Shown here one piece after another: positions 15,738-24,737 of a stretch of DNA of 64,000 bases (the first letter of the stretch is position 1; each line of letters starts with the position of its first letter). A program made the position numbers and the translations under genes. This stretch comes from Providencia sp. R33 (GTDB lineage: Bacteria > Pseudomonadota > Gammaproteobacteria > Enterobacterales > Enterobacteriaceae). The notes beneath the pieces were generated by a model that saw only the letters and a program-made list of their open reading frames with translations, made no database searches and was not told where the DNA came from. The DNA is taken from positions 806,001 through 870,000 of the forward strand of contig NZ_CP072453.1 in assembly GCF_019343475.1 (NCBI RefSeq), in the 5' to 3' direction.

Positions 15738-18248
15738 TTATCGACAAAAGTTACGGTTTCTATCCATCGTATTAACGGGGTCCTTAATCACGCACTCTGA
15801 TTTTTCCTTAGGGTTGAGCTTGATATACAAGATTGAAGGCCACTGATCGCTCTTGATGTAAATCACCCCAGATTGCCCTACATAACCAATATTTTGTTGT
15901 TGTGCATTATTCACTTCAGTCCCAAATGGTAGAGACTCCCCATTAGCCAGTGACGCTCTGAATATGTAAGTTTGACGCGTGTCTGTTTCGAGTTTGATAA
16001 AATTCACGGCACCTTGATACGGGCTCACATTGGCCATATTGCCGAGGACTTCCGCACCTGATGTTTTGTCGGTATCAGAAAGGGTATAGGTATTTGTTCG
16101 ATAAGGTGTTGAATTCGCAACCAACACAACGCCTTGCTGATTGGTGAGGGTGGTTTTATCTGAATTAACCATCATGTTATTGGCCAACGGCGCTTCGATA
16201 ATGGTGTAGGTTTGGCCTGTTTCTCCTGAAAATACGATATGTTCAGGAATGGCGACCACCGTTCCCCTTGCCCCTAAACCCGCTTGGCGGTAGTTATTGG
16301 CTTCGGTATATGAACCTGACAGGGTCGTCGATGGCAGTTGATAACTGGCATTTGCACCCACTAAATTATTTCCACCACTTTGGTTGGTTGCCGTCACGGT
16401 ATAATTGACTTGATCATTTTTACCGGCAATGCCGCTAACGCTCAACGCTGTTTGTTGGTAATGTGAATCGGTAAAGTAACTGCCTAGATTAATATTGGCG
16501 CGTTTCTCAAACAAAGAGAATGGCACGCTGACATTCGCATACACCCGTGTTTCTTCTTTATTATCATAATTACGAATACGCGAAACCGACACGCTGTAGG
16601 ACACATCATTGTAGTTATTGGCATAGCCCGCTTGGTATTCACGGCTGCTGCCATGGGTATTCCAATAATCGCGATGGGTACCAGAAACAAAGACAGACCC
16701 ATAGCCATCCGCGAGTTGTTGATTTAAATTCAACGTAAAGGTATTTTTTGCGCGAGACCCCCGTAGGGCATCAAAATTGGTTAATGATAGGTCTGAAGGT
16801 GCATCATTTCCCAGTTGTTGAGAGAGGTCATCTTGATAAGATTTCCACGCGCGATAGTTATCTTGGGCGTAGATAGAATCCATAAAGCTATAATAACCGC
16901 TCGTTGAGTAACGGTAAGACGCCAACGTTAAATTAGTTGAGGTTGAATTAATGTATTTGCTGTAAGTCAGCCGGTAACTTTGTCCACTCTGAGAGCCAGC
17001 GTCTAGTTTTGCATTCGCGTGTGTCACATCGGCAGAAATGGCACCAAAACTAAAGTTCCAACCACTTCCCACAACACCGGAATAGTATTTCTCACTGAAT
17101 AACATGCCAGCATAGAGAGTGACGAGGTTATTCAGGCCGTAGTGTATCTCACCTTGTGTAAAATTAGGCTGGTAGTGCGTGCTTTCAATTTTTGTTTTCC
17201 CAGCAAGAAGGTTGTAGGTATAAATACCTTCTTTAAGCATATCAGGAACCGCAGAATAGGGGACGGTGAAGGTTTCTTTGCGGCCATCAGCCTCTTGCAC
17301 GACAACAAATAAGTCACCCCCACCTGCACTGGGTTGAAGGTCGTTAAAGGAGAACTCACCCGGTGGGACGTTTTCTTGGTAAACCAAGTTATTATTTTGA
17401 TACACGCTAACCAATGCGTTGGTCTGAGCAACACCGCGAATGATAGGAACAAAATTTTGGCTCGAATTGGGGTACATTCCCATTTCGGTCGCCAGTGCAA
17501 TTCCGCGAATACGTAGGCTGTTAAACAGTGCCGCAGGGGTGTAAAAATCACCGACTTTAACCCCCGATTTTATTTGGCTAATAGGCCGATAGGCATAACG
17601 CGTATTATTTTTCCATTTTGACGTACCATGGGAACTATTGCGATAACTTGATTCGTCCCTAAATTGCCATGCCCCTAAATTAACACCGGAATTGAGTGTT
17701 GCATAAAAATTATCACTACTGGTTTTGGTGTTTTTCTTTTCTTTGTAACTGTAATAGTTTGTATTATAAGAAAATATAATCGCGGGTTCGCCGTAATTCC
17801 ATAAACTCGGGTCGACATAGTTGGCTTCGGATTGTTTTAATGCCACTTGGGGCACAGTCATGTCGAGGCGTAATTCATTGATATTGAATTTGTAATGAAC
17901 ATTTGGCACTAAAGAATCAATAGGAATAACGTTTTGCTGTTGAATTTTTTCAATCACACTCGGTGATAAGTTTAAATTTAATTTTTCAACATCGTCAGAA
18001 GAAAGGCTGATGAGCTTACCGTCATTATCAACCTCAATTTCAAATTGGCCTTTCCAGTTATTATTTACATAAAGGTCCGCTAACTGTTTACCCGAAGGAA
18101 TTTTACTGTCTGTATAAAATCGTGAAATATCGCCCTGTGCGGATTTACCGACCAATAGGGATGTCTCAAATTCATCCGCTATCGCGTTTTTGAGACAACT
18201 TTGCAGGCCTAATAGAATTAGGAAATAGAGATAGTTTTCTTTTTTCAC
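15738..18248 (-). CDS. Outer-membrane fimbrial usher
   Basis: Beta-barrel usher that secretes and assembles fimbrial subunits. 836 residues, the usual length. After a signal peptide (about 1-24) come the N-terminal chaperone-binding domain, the long barrel with the plug inserted near 230-330 (VRGVAQTNALVSVYQNN-type repeats, PPGEFSFNDLQPSAGGGDL), and C-terminal domains ending in paired cysteines (SECVIKDPVNTMDRNRNFC). It begins 14 bases after the first chaperone and ends 8 bases before the adhesin start. Confidence 0.93.
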   Translation of the reverse strand: MKKENYLYFLILLGLQSCLKNAIADEFETSLLVGKSAQGDISRFYTDSKIPSGKQLADLYVNNNWKGQFEIEVDNDGKLISLSSDDVEKLNLNLSPSVIEKIQQQNVIPIDSLVPNVHYKFNINELRLDMTVPQVALKQSEANYVDPSLWNYGEPAIIFSYNTNYYSYKEKKNTKTSSDNFYATLNSGVNLGAWQFRDESSYRNSSHGTSKWKNNTRYAYRPISQIKSGVKVGDFYTPAALFNSLRIRGIALATEMGMYPNSSQNFVPIIRGVAQTNALVSVYQNNNLVYQENVPPGEFSFNDLQPSAGGGDLFVVVQEADGRKETFTVPYSAVPDMLKEGIYTYNLLAGKTKIESTHYQPNFTQGEIHYGLNNLVTLYAGMLFSEKYYSGVVGSGWNFSFGAISADVTHANAKLDAGSQSGQSYRLTYSKYINSTSTNLTLASYRYSTSGYYSFMDSIYAQDNYRAWKSYQDDLSQQLGNDAPSDLSLTNFDALRGSRAKNTFTLNLNQQLADGYGSVFVSGTHRDYWNTHGSSREYQAGYANNYNDVSYSVSVSRIRNYDNKEETRVYANVSVPFSLFEKRANINLGSYFTDSHYQQTALSVSGIAGKNDQVNYTVTATNQSGGNNLVGANASYQLPSTTLSGSYTEANNYRQAGLGARGTVVAIPEHIVFSGETGQTYTIIEAPLANNMMVNSDKTTLTNQQGVVLVANSTPYRTNTYTLSDTDKTSGAEVLGNMANVSPYQGAVNFIKLETDTRQTYIFRASLANGESLPFGTEVNNAQQQNIGYVGQSGVIYIKSDQWPSILYIKLNPKEKSECVIKDPVNTMDRNRNFCR

Positions 18249-18262
18249 GATGATATCTTCTT

Positions 18263-18961
18263 TTAAAGTTTAATATTGTGAGATTTGAAAACGCCATAAT
18301 CATCGACATAAACTAAAACAAGGTCGCGGTTTTTTAATGTATGTTTTAATGGAAACTCAAGGGAGGACATTGGCGGTATCATTCCCGAATTAATCAGTGA
18401 GTTTTTTTTATCGTTTGCTATTGTCAGTGCGGCAACCGTAAAGTGATATTGCGAGTTATTTTTTATTAATAGGGTGTTATTGTTTAATTGGTAATTAATT
18501 TTATTAATAACCTCATCAGGTGATTCGGTTAATCCTATAGGACGATAAAAAACTTTTATTCGAGACCGTGTGGCTAACTGAATTGTATTTTTACCTTTAG
18601 CGGTATTGGGTGTTTTAGGAATATCTAATACATTTAAATAGAATGCACTTTCAATATGGCTTGGTAACGCCTTATCTATTTTTTTAATTTTAAGTTGTTG
18701 CCCTTGTAAACCTTCAATTTTAACAATAGGGGGCGATAGATAAAAAGGGGAATCTGAATTTTCGGGGGTTGAGTCTTCATCGCCACTATCAATCCATGAC
18801 TGAACAAGAGAAACTGTTTGACTATTATTGGTTAATTGCACTGCAATGCTATCTGCACTTTCGGGGTAAATAACTCGAGTTCCTGTGATGATAACATTCG
18901 CAAATATCAATTGTGGAAATAATAATAAGATAATTGTCATTAATATATTTTGCATAAACAC
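18263..18961 (-). CDS. Periplasmic fimbrial chaperone (PapD-like), first of two
   Basis: Periplasmic chaperone for the fimbrial subunits. 232 residues, signal peptide about 1-21 (ending IFA). It shows the same marks as its partner at 13939-14634: VIYPESADSIAVQLTN, AFYLNVLDIPKTPN and RIKVFYRPIGL. It sits between the major subunit and usher genes, and its start codon lies directly after a terminator-like hairpin (18968-18993), so its expression should be lower than that of the subunit. Confidence 0.9.
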   Translation of the reverse strand: MFMQNILMTIILLLFPQLIFANVIITGTRVIYPESADSIAVQLTNNSQTVSLVQSWIDSGDEDSTPENSDSPFYLSPPIVKIEGLQGQQLKIKKIDKALPSHIESAFYLNVLDIPKTPNTAKGKNTIQLATRSRIKVFYRPIGLTESPDEVINKINYQLNNNTLLIKNNSQYHFTVAALTIANDKKNSLINSGMIPPMSSLEFPLKHTLKNRDLVLVYVDDYGVFKSHNIKL

Positions 18962-18964
18962 CCC

Positions 18965-18993
18965 AAAAAACCAGACCCATTTGAGTCTGGTTT
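18965..18993 (-). terminator. Intercistronic attenuator after the major subunit gene
   Basis: A 9-bp perfect stem (AAACCAGAC with GTCTGGTTT) followed on the minus strand by a T run, placed between subunit stop and chaperone start. Partial termination here would give excess major subunit over chaperone, usher and adhesin, a known arrangement in fimbrial operons. Confidence 0.75.
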
Positions 18994-19003
18994 CAATTTA
19001 TTT

Positions 19004-19597
19004 TTATAAATAAGATACTGTATAAATGACGTTAGATTGCAATGCACCAACTTGGGCTGCGGTTGCATTCGTTTTATAATAACTCGCAATCAGGTTTAAT
19101 GTTGCACCTGCCGCACTGGTAGTGTTTGCTGCGGTAAGGGTAGTATCAAATGTTGCATTTAAAGGGATAGCAACGGTTGGCGATGTGGTTTGTGACAAAC
19201 TAAAACCCACATTGCGTGCAACTGTTGGGTCATTTTCATTCACTGTGGTATTCACCAGATATAGGCCCGAAGGCGATATATTACTGGATGAAAAGTGCAG
19301 TTTTAATGTACCAGTAGGTGTACCCACGCCAACTTGAGCACAATTTGAAAACGTTAATGCAAATGTTTTTTGGTTTTTGGTTATTACTGTATTTGCCGTT
19401 GTTCCTGCATCAGTTGCAATAATTGGATCTAAGGCAATAGACATATCAGCACTATTACCACCATTAATGGTACAAGTGGTATCACTGATAGCACCGGAGA
19501 TTGAAATAATACCCCCAGGACTATTTGTCGCCGCGAGTGCTGAACCTGATATAACAGATAAAGAAACTAAAGACAGAGGCAGTATATATCTAGACAT
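19004..19597 (-). CDS. Major fimbrial subunit, type-1 family
   Basis: Structural pilin. 197 residues from the ATG at 19597 (MSRYILPLSL), chosen because GGGG lies 8 bases upstream and the signal peptide then starts normally and ends at GSALA. The mature protein has the two conserved cysteines (DTTCTINGG and FSNCAQVG) and the C-terminal donor-strand pattern ending NVIYTVSYL. First gene of the minus-strand operon subunit-chaperone-usher-adhesin-chaperone, followed by an attenuator hairpin. Confidence 0.9.
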   Translation of the reverse strand: MSRYILPLSLVSLSVISGSALAATNSPGGIISISGAISDTTCTINGGNSADMSIALDPIIATDAGTTANTVITKNQKTFALTFSNCAQVGVGTPTGTLKLHFSSSNISPSGLYLVNTTVNENDPTVARNVGFSLSQTTSPTVAIPLNATFDTTLTAANTTSAAGATLNLIASYYKTNATAAQVGALQSNVIYTVSYL

Positions 19598-20001
19598 AGT
19601 TAACCCCATTAAGGTCAAGTAGAATAAAGTTATATAACTTTGAATGGCAGCCTGTTAATAATTAGCTACCTTATTTCATGCTAGATATGGTTCTTATATT
19701 TTTCAAATATAAATTCAAAAAAATATAAAATGAGATTGTCGTCTTTTGTATGTTGATGAAAATAATTAAAATGCATTTTTATTTTTAAATAAAAAAATAC
19801 ACATAATAAGTGTATTTTGAGTATTAAGATATTAATGTGAATATTTCTGATGTTCTTGTCATTGGCGTGATTATTTTTTAGGGGGTTAAGAGCTAAGTTT
19901 AAAGTGAATTTGCGAAATTTTTACAAATTGTAATTGTATTACTTTGAAATTAATAATTCTGATTGTTTTTATTTTAATTAAGCTATGAAAATTATAAATG
20001 T
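19598..20001. other. AT-rich control region of the fimbrial operon
   Basis: No gene. Very AT-rich. It contains a 16-bp perfect palindrome AAAGTTATATAACTTT (19626-19641), 29 bases before the pilin start, and a 9-bp hairpin AAAATACAC with GTGTATTTT (19794-19818) followed on the minus strand by a T run, which could attenuate a long leader transcript. No pair of distant inverted repeats of the kind that flank an invertible fimbrial promoter was found. Confidence 0.55.
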
Positions 20002-20039
20002 AAAAAGTGGTATCTAGAATTATATCTAGATACCACTTT
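20002..20039 (-). terminator. Terminator of the TRAP transporter operon
   Basis: A 15-bp perfect stem (AAAGTGGTATCTAGA and its complement, 20004-20018 and 20025-20039) with a 6-base loop and five T on the minus strand, 15 bases after the dctM stop. Confidence 0.9.
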
Positions 20040-20053
20040 AGAAGAGTTGTAAA

Positions 20054-21331
20054 TTATAAACTAGGTAAAAATGTGGTGAAGAATGGCATGAATGTAACTA
20101 ATAATAAAACTACAATTAAGGCAAAAAAGAGTGGCATAACTTCACGAATAAAGTCGGCAATGCGGACGCCTGTAATTGAAGTCGCAACAAACATGACTGT
20201 CCCCATTGGTGGCGTTAAACAACCAATGGCTAGGTTGAGTATCATGACGATACCAAAGTGTATAGGGTCAATTCCCAATAGTTTAACGGTAGGCATTAAT
20301 AATGGGACAAGTACGATAATGGCGGCGTTTCCTTCAATAAACATCCCCAAAATTAATAAAACGGCATTGACTATCATTAAAAATACGTAAGGGTTGTCAG
20401 AGAAGCTTGTCATCATTCTGGCAACATCTTGTGCTACTTGCTCATTAGTTAACACCCACGCGAGTGCAGAGCAAGTCATGATAATTAACATAATGCTTGC
20501 GGTTGAGCGGGCAGTTTCTAAGAATGAAGCAGCAATATCTTTTAATTTCATTTCACGATAAAAGAACGTGCCAATAATGATGACGTATAATACTGCGATA
20601 GCACCTGCTTCAGTTGGGGTGAAAATACCAAATCGAATACCACCGATAATGACTAATACTAGTAAAAAGGCAGAGATTGCCCCTTTACCTGTTTGGTAAA
20701 CTTCAGCAAAAGTTGGTGCTCTATCACGAGCAGGTTTATAACCCCGTTTTTTGGCAATAAGATAAATTGCAACCATTAATGCGACACAACACATTAAGCC
20801 AGGAATAATGGCAGCCATAAACATTTTGCCAATAGAAACATCGGCAACAAAACCATAAATAATCAGGGCAATACCTGGGGGAATAATTGGAGTAATAAGT
20901 GAACCCGCTGCAGTTACGGCAGCTGAAAAGCTTTTTCCATAGCCTAATTTGGTCATTTCTGGTACTAACATTTTAGACAGCATAGCGCAGTCAGCAAGGT
21001 TAGATGCAGAAAGCCCTCCCATCATTGTACTGAGTAAAACGTTTGATTGTGCCAAACCGCCAGGATAGTGACCAGATAATGTGCCAGTAAACTTCAACAT
21101 TCGGCTTGTTATTCCAGTGTAATTTAGCAAGTTACCTAGCAAAATAAAAAATGGGATTGCGAGTAAGGTAACGTTTTCACCGGCACCAATAATACGCTGT
21201 ACAGCGATGAGTGGCGAAATATCTCCAGCGGAAAAGAAGTATGTTAACAACGCGATTAATACGCTTAAGAAAATTGGAACATTAATTAGAAAACAAAAAA
21301 TTAAGACAATACAGGCGATAACTACTGACAT
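20054..21331 (-). CDS. TRAP transporter large permease, DctM family
   Basis: Main channel subunit of a sodium-driven TRAP importer for an organic or sugar acid. 425 residues with about twelve hydrophobic segments and DctM-type marks (FILLGNLLNYTGI, PPGIALIIYG, GNAAIIVLVPLL, CLTPPMGTVMFVA). Its start overlaps the end of the small permease by 10 bases. Encoded last in uxaB-dctP-dctQ-dctM, so the likely substrate is a hexonate related to tagaturonate; the subunit itself does not show specificity. Confidence 0.92.
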   Translation of the reverse strand: MSVVIACIVLIFCFLINVPIFLSVLIALLTYFFSAGDISPLIAVQRIIGAGENVTLLAIPFFILLGNLLNYTGITSRMLKFTGTLSGHYPGGLAQSNVLLSTMMGGLSASNLADCAMLSKMLVPEMTKLGYGKSFSAAVTAAGSLITPIIPPGIALIIYGFVADVSIGKMFMAAIIPGLMCCVALMVAIYLIAKKRGYKPARDRAPTFAEVYQTGKGAISAFLLVLVIIGGIRFGIFTPTEAGAIAVLYVIIIGTFFYREMKLKDIAASFLETARSTASIMLIIMTCSALAWVLTNEQVAQDVARMMTSFSDNPYVFLMIVNAVLLILGMFIEGNAAIIVLVPLLMPTVKLLGIDPIHFGIVMILNLAIGCLTPPMGTVMFVATSITGVRIADFIREVMPLFFALIVVLLLVTFMPFFTTFLPSL

Positions 21332-21801
21332 GGTTTATCCCCTTTAATCAGTTTGCTCATATCTTCCAATAAATGCTGAATGGAAAATAACACCATAATG
21401 GATGCACCAATAGGAACGGATAGGTCGATGTAATAATAAGAAACGCCGATTATAGGGGTGATCTTATCTTCGGCAATTAGAGAGAGTTCATAGCCAAGAT
21501 AGCCAAAAATAGATAACGCAACGATAGCCATAATATGCGTTATTACAGCGATAGATAATTGTATTTTTTCAGGAAAAAGAGATGTAATTGCATCAATGCT
21601 AACATGCATCCTTTTTCCAGCGGCAGAAGCAGCACCGATCATGACTAACCATATGTAGCAAATGATGAGAACCTCTTCACTCCACATTAGCGGGTCATTA
21701 AGCAGCCAGCGCATGAATACAGCAAGAATGGTGATAATGACAATCGCAGCAACAGCTAACGATGAAACAATATCACTTAATTTCCCTAGAAATTTAAACA
21801 T
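21322..21801 (-). CDS. TRAP transporter small permease, DctQ family
   Basis: Small membrane subunit that pairs with DctM. 159 residues with four hydrophobic segments and the DctQ pattern around RWLLNDPLMWSEEVLIICYIW and GKRMHVSIDAI (Trp-Ser-Glu-Glu near residue 40). Between it and the binding-protein gene lies a strong attenuator hairpin, so it should be made in lower amount than the binding protein. Confidence 0.9.
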   Translation of the reverse strand: MFKFLGKLSDIVSSLAVAAIVIITILAVFMRWLLNDPLMWSEEVLIICYIWLVMIGAASAAGKRMHVSIDAITSLFPEKIQLSIAVITHIMAIVALSIFGYLGYELSLIAEDKITPIIGVSYYYIDLSVPIGASIMVLFSIQHLLEDMSKLIKGDKPCQ

Positions 21802-21843
21802 AAAAGATCCTTGCGAAAGTCATAAATAACCATTTATTAATAG

Positions 21844-21872
21844 AAAAATATTGGCGGTAAAACCGCCAATAT
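21844..21872 (-). terminator. Attenuator between binding-protein and permease genes
   Basis: A 10-bp perfect stem (ATATTGGCGG with CCGCCAATAT) followed on the minus strand by a T run, in the 77-base gap between dctP and dctQ. It would reduce permease relative to binding protein. Confidence 0.8.
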
Positions 21873-21878
21873 AGATGG

Positions 21879-22883
21879 TTAGTTATTAATAATATCTTGT
21901 GTTTGTTGATATAAATTCGCAGACCATTCAGGGAATTCGTTATAGAATGATTTTGATTTTTCTTTGAAAAGAGCACGGTCAACTTCAACAACAGTGACTC
22001 CTTCACTTTTCATTTTCTCAATAATTTCTTTTTCTTCTTTCAAGACTAATTCGGTGAGGTATTCACCTGCTTCATTCCCTGATTCAACCAAGGCGAGTTG
22101 GATATTTTCAGGTAATTTATTATATGTTTTGCTTCCCATAACTAAGTTGGTGACGTTTTCAACGTGGCCAGTTAAAATTAAATATTTCGCTGCTTCATGA
22201 TGCTTTTGACCGTATAACACGGGAATTGGATTCTCTGCGCCATCAATAATTTTAAGGTTAAGTGCAGTATAAACTTCAGCTAATGGCAGTGGCGTCGGTG
22301 TAGCTCCCATTGCTTCTAAGCCTTTGATTTGGATTTTGTTGTTTGGTACGCGAATTTTTAGGCCTTTTAGATCATCTGGAGTTTGCACCATTTTATTCGC
22401 TAAAATATGGCGAGACCCATACAGCCAATCTTTAGAAACAACATGCAATCCTTTTTTGTCTAGCTGTTGTTCCAGAGAGTTATACCAAGGAGAGGCATTT
22501 AATTTAAAAATATCTTTATATGACAGACCGAGATATGGGCCGAACATGATGCCGTAGTCAGGAACATAATCTGAAAAGAAAGCACCATCGGCGAGAGTGA
22601 TGAGTGGGCTACCTAATTTCATCTGTTCAATGACATCTTTTTTCGAACCTAGTTGTGAGCTTGGGTAAGGAATAAGCTCTCCTTCACCATTGGTTTTTTC
22701 ATTGAATTTTTTTGCCCATTCATGAATGGCGAGGTCAAAAGGTTCTCCAGGGTTATTTTCGTAAGCGACTTTTAGCTTATACTTCGCTTCCGCAAAAGCG
22801 GTTCCTGCCATACTGCCCATTAAAAACACGGCACTGAGTGTTAAGCCTAGAATATTCTTCCCGTTTAATGTGCTCAGTTTCAT
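21879..22883 (-). CDS. TRAP transporter periplasmic binding protein, DctP family
   Basis: Periplasmic solute receptor of the TRAP importer. 334 residues with a signal peptide (about 1-31, GTAFA) and DctP features: YENNPGEPFDLAIHEWAKKF, the conserved carboxylate-binding Arg region DLKGLKIRVPNNK, and AEVYTALNLKIIDGAENP. It follows the tagaturonate reductase gene by 46 bases. The ligand is inferred from this neighbour to be a hexonate such as L-galactonate. Confidence 0.92.
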   Translation of the reverse strand: MKLSTLNGKNILGLTLSAVFLMGSMAGTAFAEAKYKLKVAYENNPGEPFDLAIHEWAKKFNEKTNGEGELIPYPSSQLGSKKDVIEQMKLGSPLITLADGAFFSDYVPDYGIMFGPYLGLSYKDIFKLNASPWYNSLEQQLDKKGLHVVSKDWLYGSRHILANKMVQTPDDLKGLKIRVPNNKIQIKGLEAMGATPTPLPLAEVYTALNLKIIDGAENPIPVLYGQKHHEAAKYLILTGHVENVTNLVMGSKTYNKLPENIQLALVESGNEAGEYLTELVLKEEKEIIEKMKSEGVTVVEVDRALFKEKSKSFYNEFPEWSANLYQQTQDIINN

Positions 22884-22929
22884 AAATTTATCTCCTGTAG
22901 GGGGATTTATTGTTTTAAATAGTTATTGT

Positions 22930-24378
22930 TTATTTGGTGTATCGTTCTTCAAGTATTGCTTGAGTGCCACTGCGTAAAATTTGAGTAACCTTTAAGGCGA
23001 TATTCTCAGTTAATGAATCAATTTGATTGAGATCTATTTCCCATAAATCTGACATGGCAAGCACATTGTAAGTGAGCTGTGTGATGTCGGTATCGTAGAG
23101 TTTGTCCCAAACTTTAAATCGTTCCAGTAAATATTCATCATCCTTCAATGGAATAGACAGATGGTTGAATTTTCCACGATAAAAAACAATTAAAGCTGCA
23201 AGTGAAAATGAAATGCAATAGGGGATAGCATTACGTTGTTGAGAATATGAGATTAACTGGGGTAATAATCGTGTTTTAAATTTAGTGAGTGAATTAAGGG
23301 AAATAGAAAGTAACTCATGCTCAATGTAGGGATTATTAAAACGGTCAATAACATCTGTGGCAAACTGATTTAACTCAGAGGGTTGTTGGGATAAAACAGG
23401 GATCACTTCATGAGTGACAAGCTCATTAACATAGGCCAAAAAGATTGGGTTGGAGGTCACCTCTCTGACGGTTTTTATGCCAGCTAAGTAAGCAACAGGT
23501 ACCATTGAGGTGTGAGCACCATTAAGAATAGCAACCTTACGTTCTTTATAGGGTTTAATGTCATCAACAATTTTGATATTTAGTGGAAGAGAATTCAGCT
23601 TCAATTTTTCCTCTAAGATCTTTGGACCTTGTATGACGAATAGATAAAAATATTCAGCAGTAACGAGGAAATCGTCTTTATAGCCTAATTCGCTTTCTAG
23701 TTTTTCAATTTCGTTTTTTGGGTAGCCTGTGACTATTCTATCCACTAATGTGGAGCAAAAGGTATTGTGCTCATTTAGCCAAGTAACAAATTGACTTGGT
23801 AGCTCCCAATCTTGTGCATGTTGAAGAACAAATTCTTTAAGTTTTTCACCGTTATAATCAATTAGTTCGCAAGGTATAATAAATAAGCCTTTATTTGTAT
23901 CCCCTTTAAAATATTGGTAACGATGGAACAAAAATTGGGTCAATTTACCAGGGAAGCTCTTTGCTGGTTTTTCATCAAAACAGACATCATGGTGATATAC
24001 AATGCCAGCTTCAGTGGTGTTAGAAAATATCCATTGCAGCTCAGGATTTTCTGCACACTTTATAAATTCATCATATTCAGAATAAATTAGTATTTCTCTA
24101 TTAACTGAATTTATAATTCTAATATCAGCAACTTGTTGCTGTTGTTCATTAAGCCCCCTGGTGATGGCTGTGTATAGGCCATCTTGCTTATTGATTGATG
24201 GGTGTGCAGAGTCAATAGGCCTTACAAGTGTAATGCCGCTATTGAAATCCGTTTTTTCATTCAGTTGGTCAACCATCCAATCAATAAATGCACGTAAAAA
24301 ATTACCTTCCCCAAATTGAAGAATTTTTTCAGGGTATTGCTTTGTCACCATTGACTTTCGGTTCAGGTAATAATCCAT
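22930..24378 (-). CDS. uxaB: Tagaturonate reductase (altronate oxidoreductase)
   Basis: Reduces D-tagaturonate to D-altronate with NADH in hexuronate breakdown. The start at 24378 (MDYYLNRKS) is preferred because AGAGGA lies six bases upstream; the ATG six bases earlier is too close to it. About 482 residues, matching E. coli UxaB in length and in motifs: ILQFGEGNFLRAFIDW (cofactor loop), VNREILIYSEYDEF, FSNTTEAGI, SFCSTLVDRIVTGYP and DDIKPYKERKVAILNGAH with the mannitol-dehydrogenase-family catalytic Lys. First gene of the operon with dctPQM. No uxaA (altronate dehydratase) is in the window. Confidence 0.9.
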   Translation of the reverse strand: MDYYLNRKSMVTKQYPEKILQFGEGNFLRAFIDWMVDQLNEKTDFNSGITLVRPIDSAHPSINKQDGLYTAITRGLNEQQQQVADIRIINSVNREILIYSEYDEFIKCAENPELQWIFSNTTEAGIVYHHDVCFDEKPAKSFPGKLTQFLFHRYQYFKGDTNKGLFIIPCELIDYNGEKLKEFVLQHAQDWELPSQFVTWLNEHNTFCSTLVDRIVTGYPKNEIEKLESELGYKDDFLVTAEYFYLFVIQGPKILEEKLKLNSLPLNIKIVDDIKPYKERKVAILNGAHTSMVPVAYLAGIKTVREVTSNPIFLAYVNELVTHEVIPVLSQQPSELNQFATDVIDRFNNPYIEHELLSISLNSLTKFKTRLLPQLISYSQQRNAIPYCISFSLAALIVFYRGKFNHLSIPLKDDEYLLERFKVWDKLYDTDITQLTYNVLAMSDLWEIDLNQIDSLTENIALKVTQILRSGTQAILEERYTK

Positions 24379-24737
24379 AGCCATTCCTCTAGTTATTATG
24401 TGTATTTATGTTCTGGTGTGGACTCAGACTAGAAGTATTTAGGGGAAGGCACTATTAATTGCATCAATTTTGTGGATTAAATGGCTTTTTCATGCTTTTA
24501 ATCTGTTTTTTATGAGTAAAAAACAGATTGAAATTTAATGTTGAATATATTTTTTATATTTAAATTGTTGATATTTATTAAAATAGTGGATTTTCTGCTT
24601 TTCTTTTAAAATATTATTTATTGTTTATTTGGTTTTTTTTAAGAAAAATCCAGAAAAAATAAAATAATGAAAATAAGCGTAAATGAGAAAAATCAATTGG
24701 TTCCTTATGGTGTATAACAAATTGTTGATGGCTCGAT
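24379..24737. other. Control region between the regulator gene and uxaB operon
   Basis: AT-rich, no gene. It holds a perfect 13-bp palindrome, AATCTGTTTTTTA with its complement around TGAG (24500-24529), about 120 bases before uxaB. It could be an operator for the neighbouring GntR-type regulator, a leader hairpin, or a terminator for leftward transcription from the regulator gene. Confidence 0.5.

Noticed and set aside
19598..20001. Invertible promoter (phase switch) of the fimbrial operon
   Set aside because: Only short local palindromes were found; no separated inverted repeats and no recombinase gene nearby.
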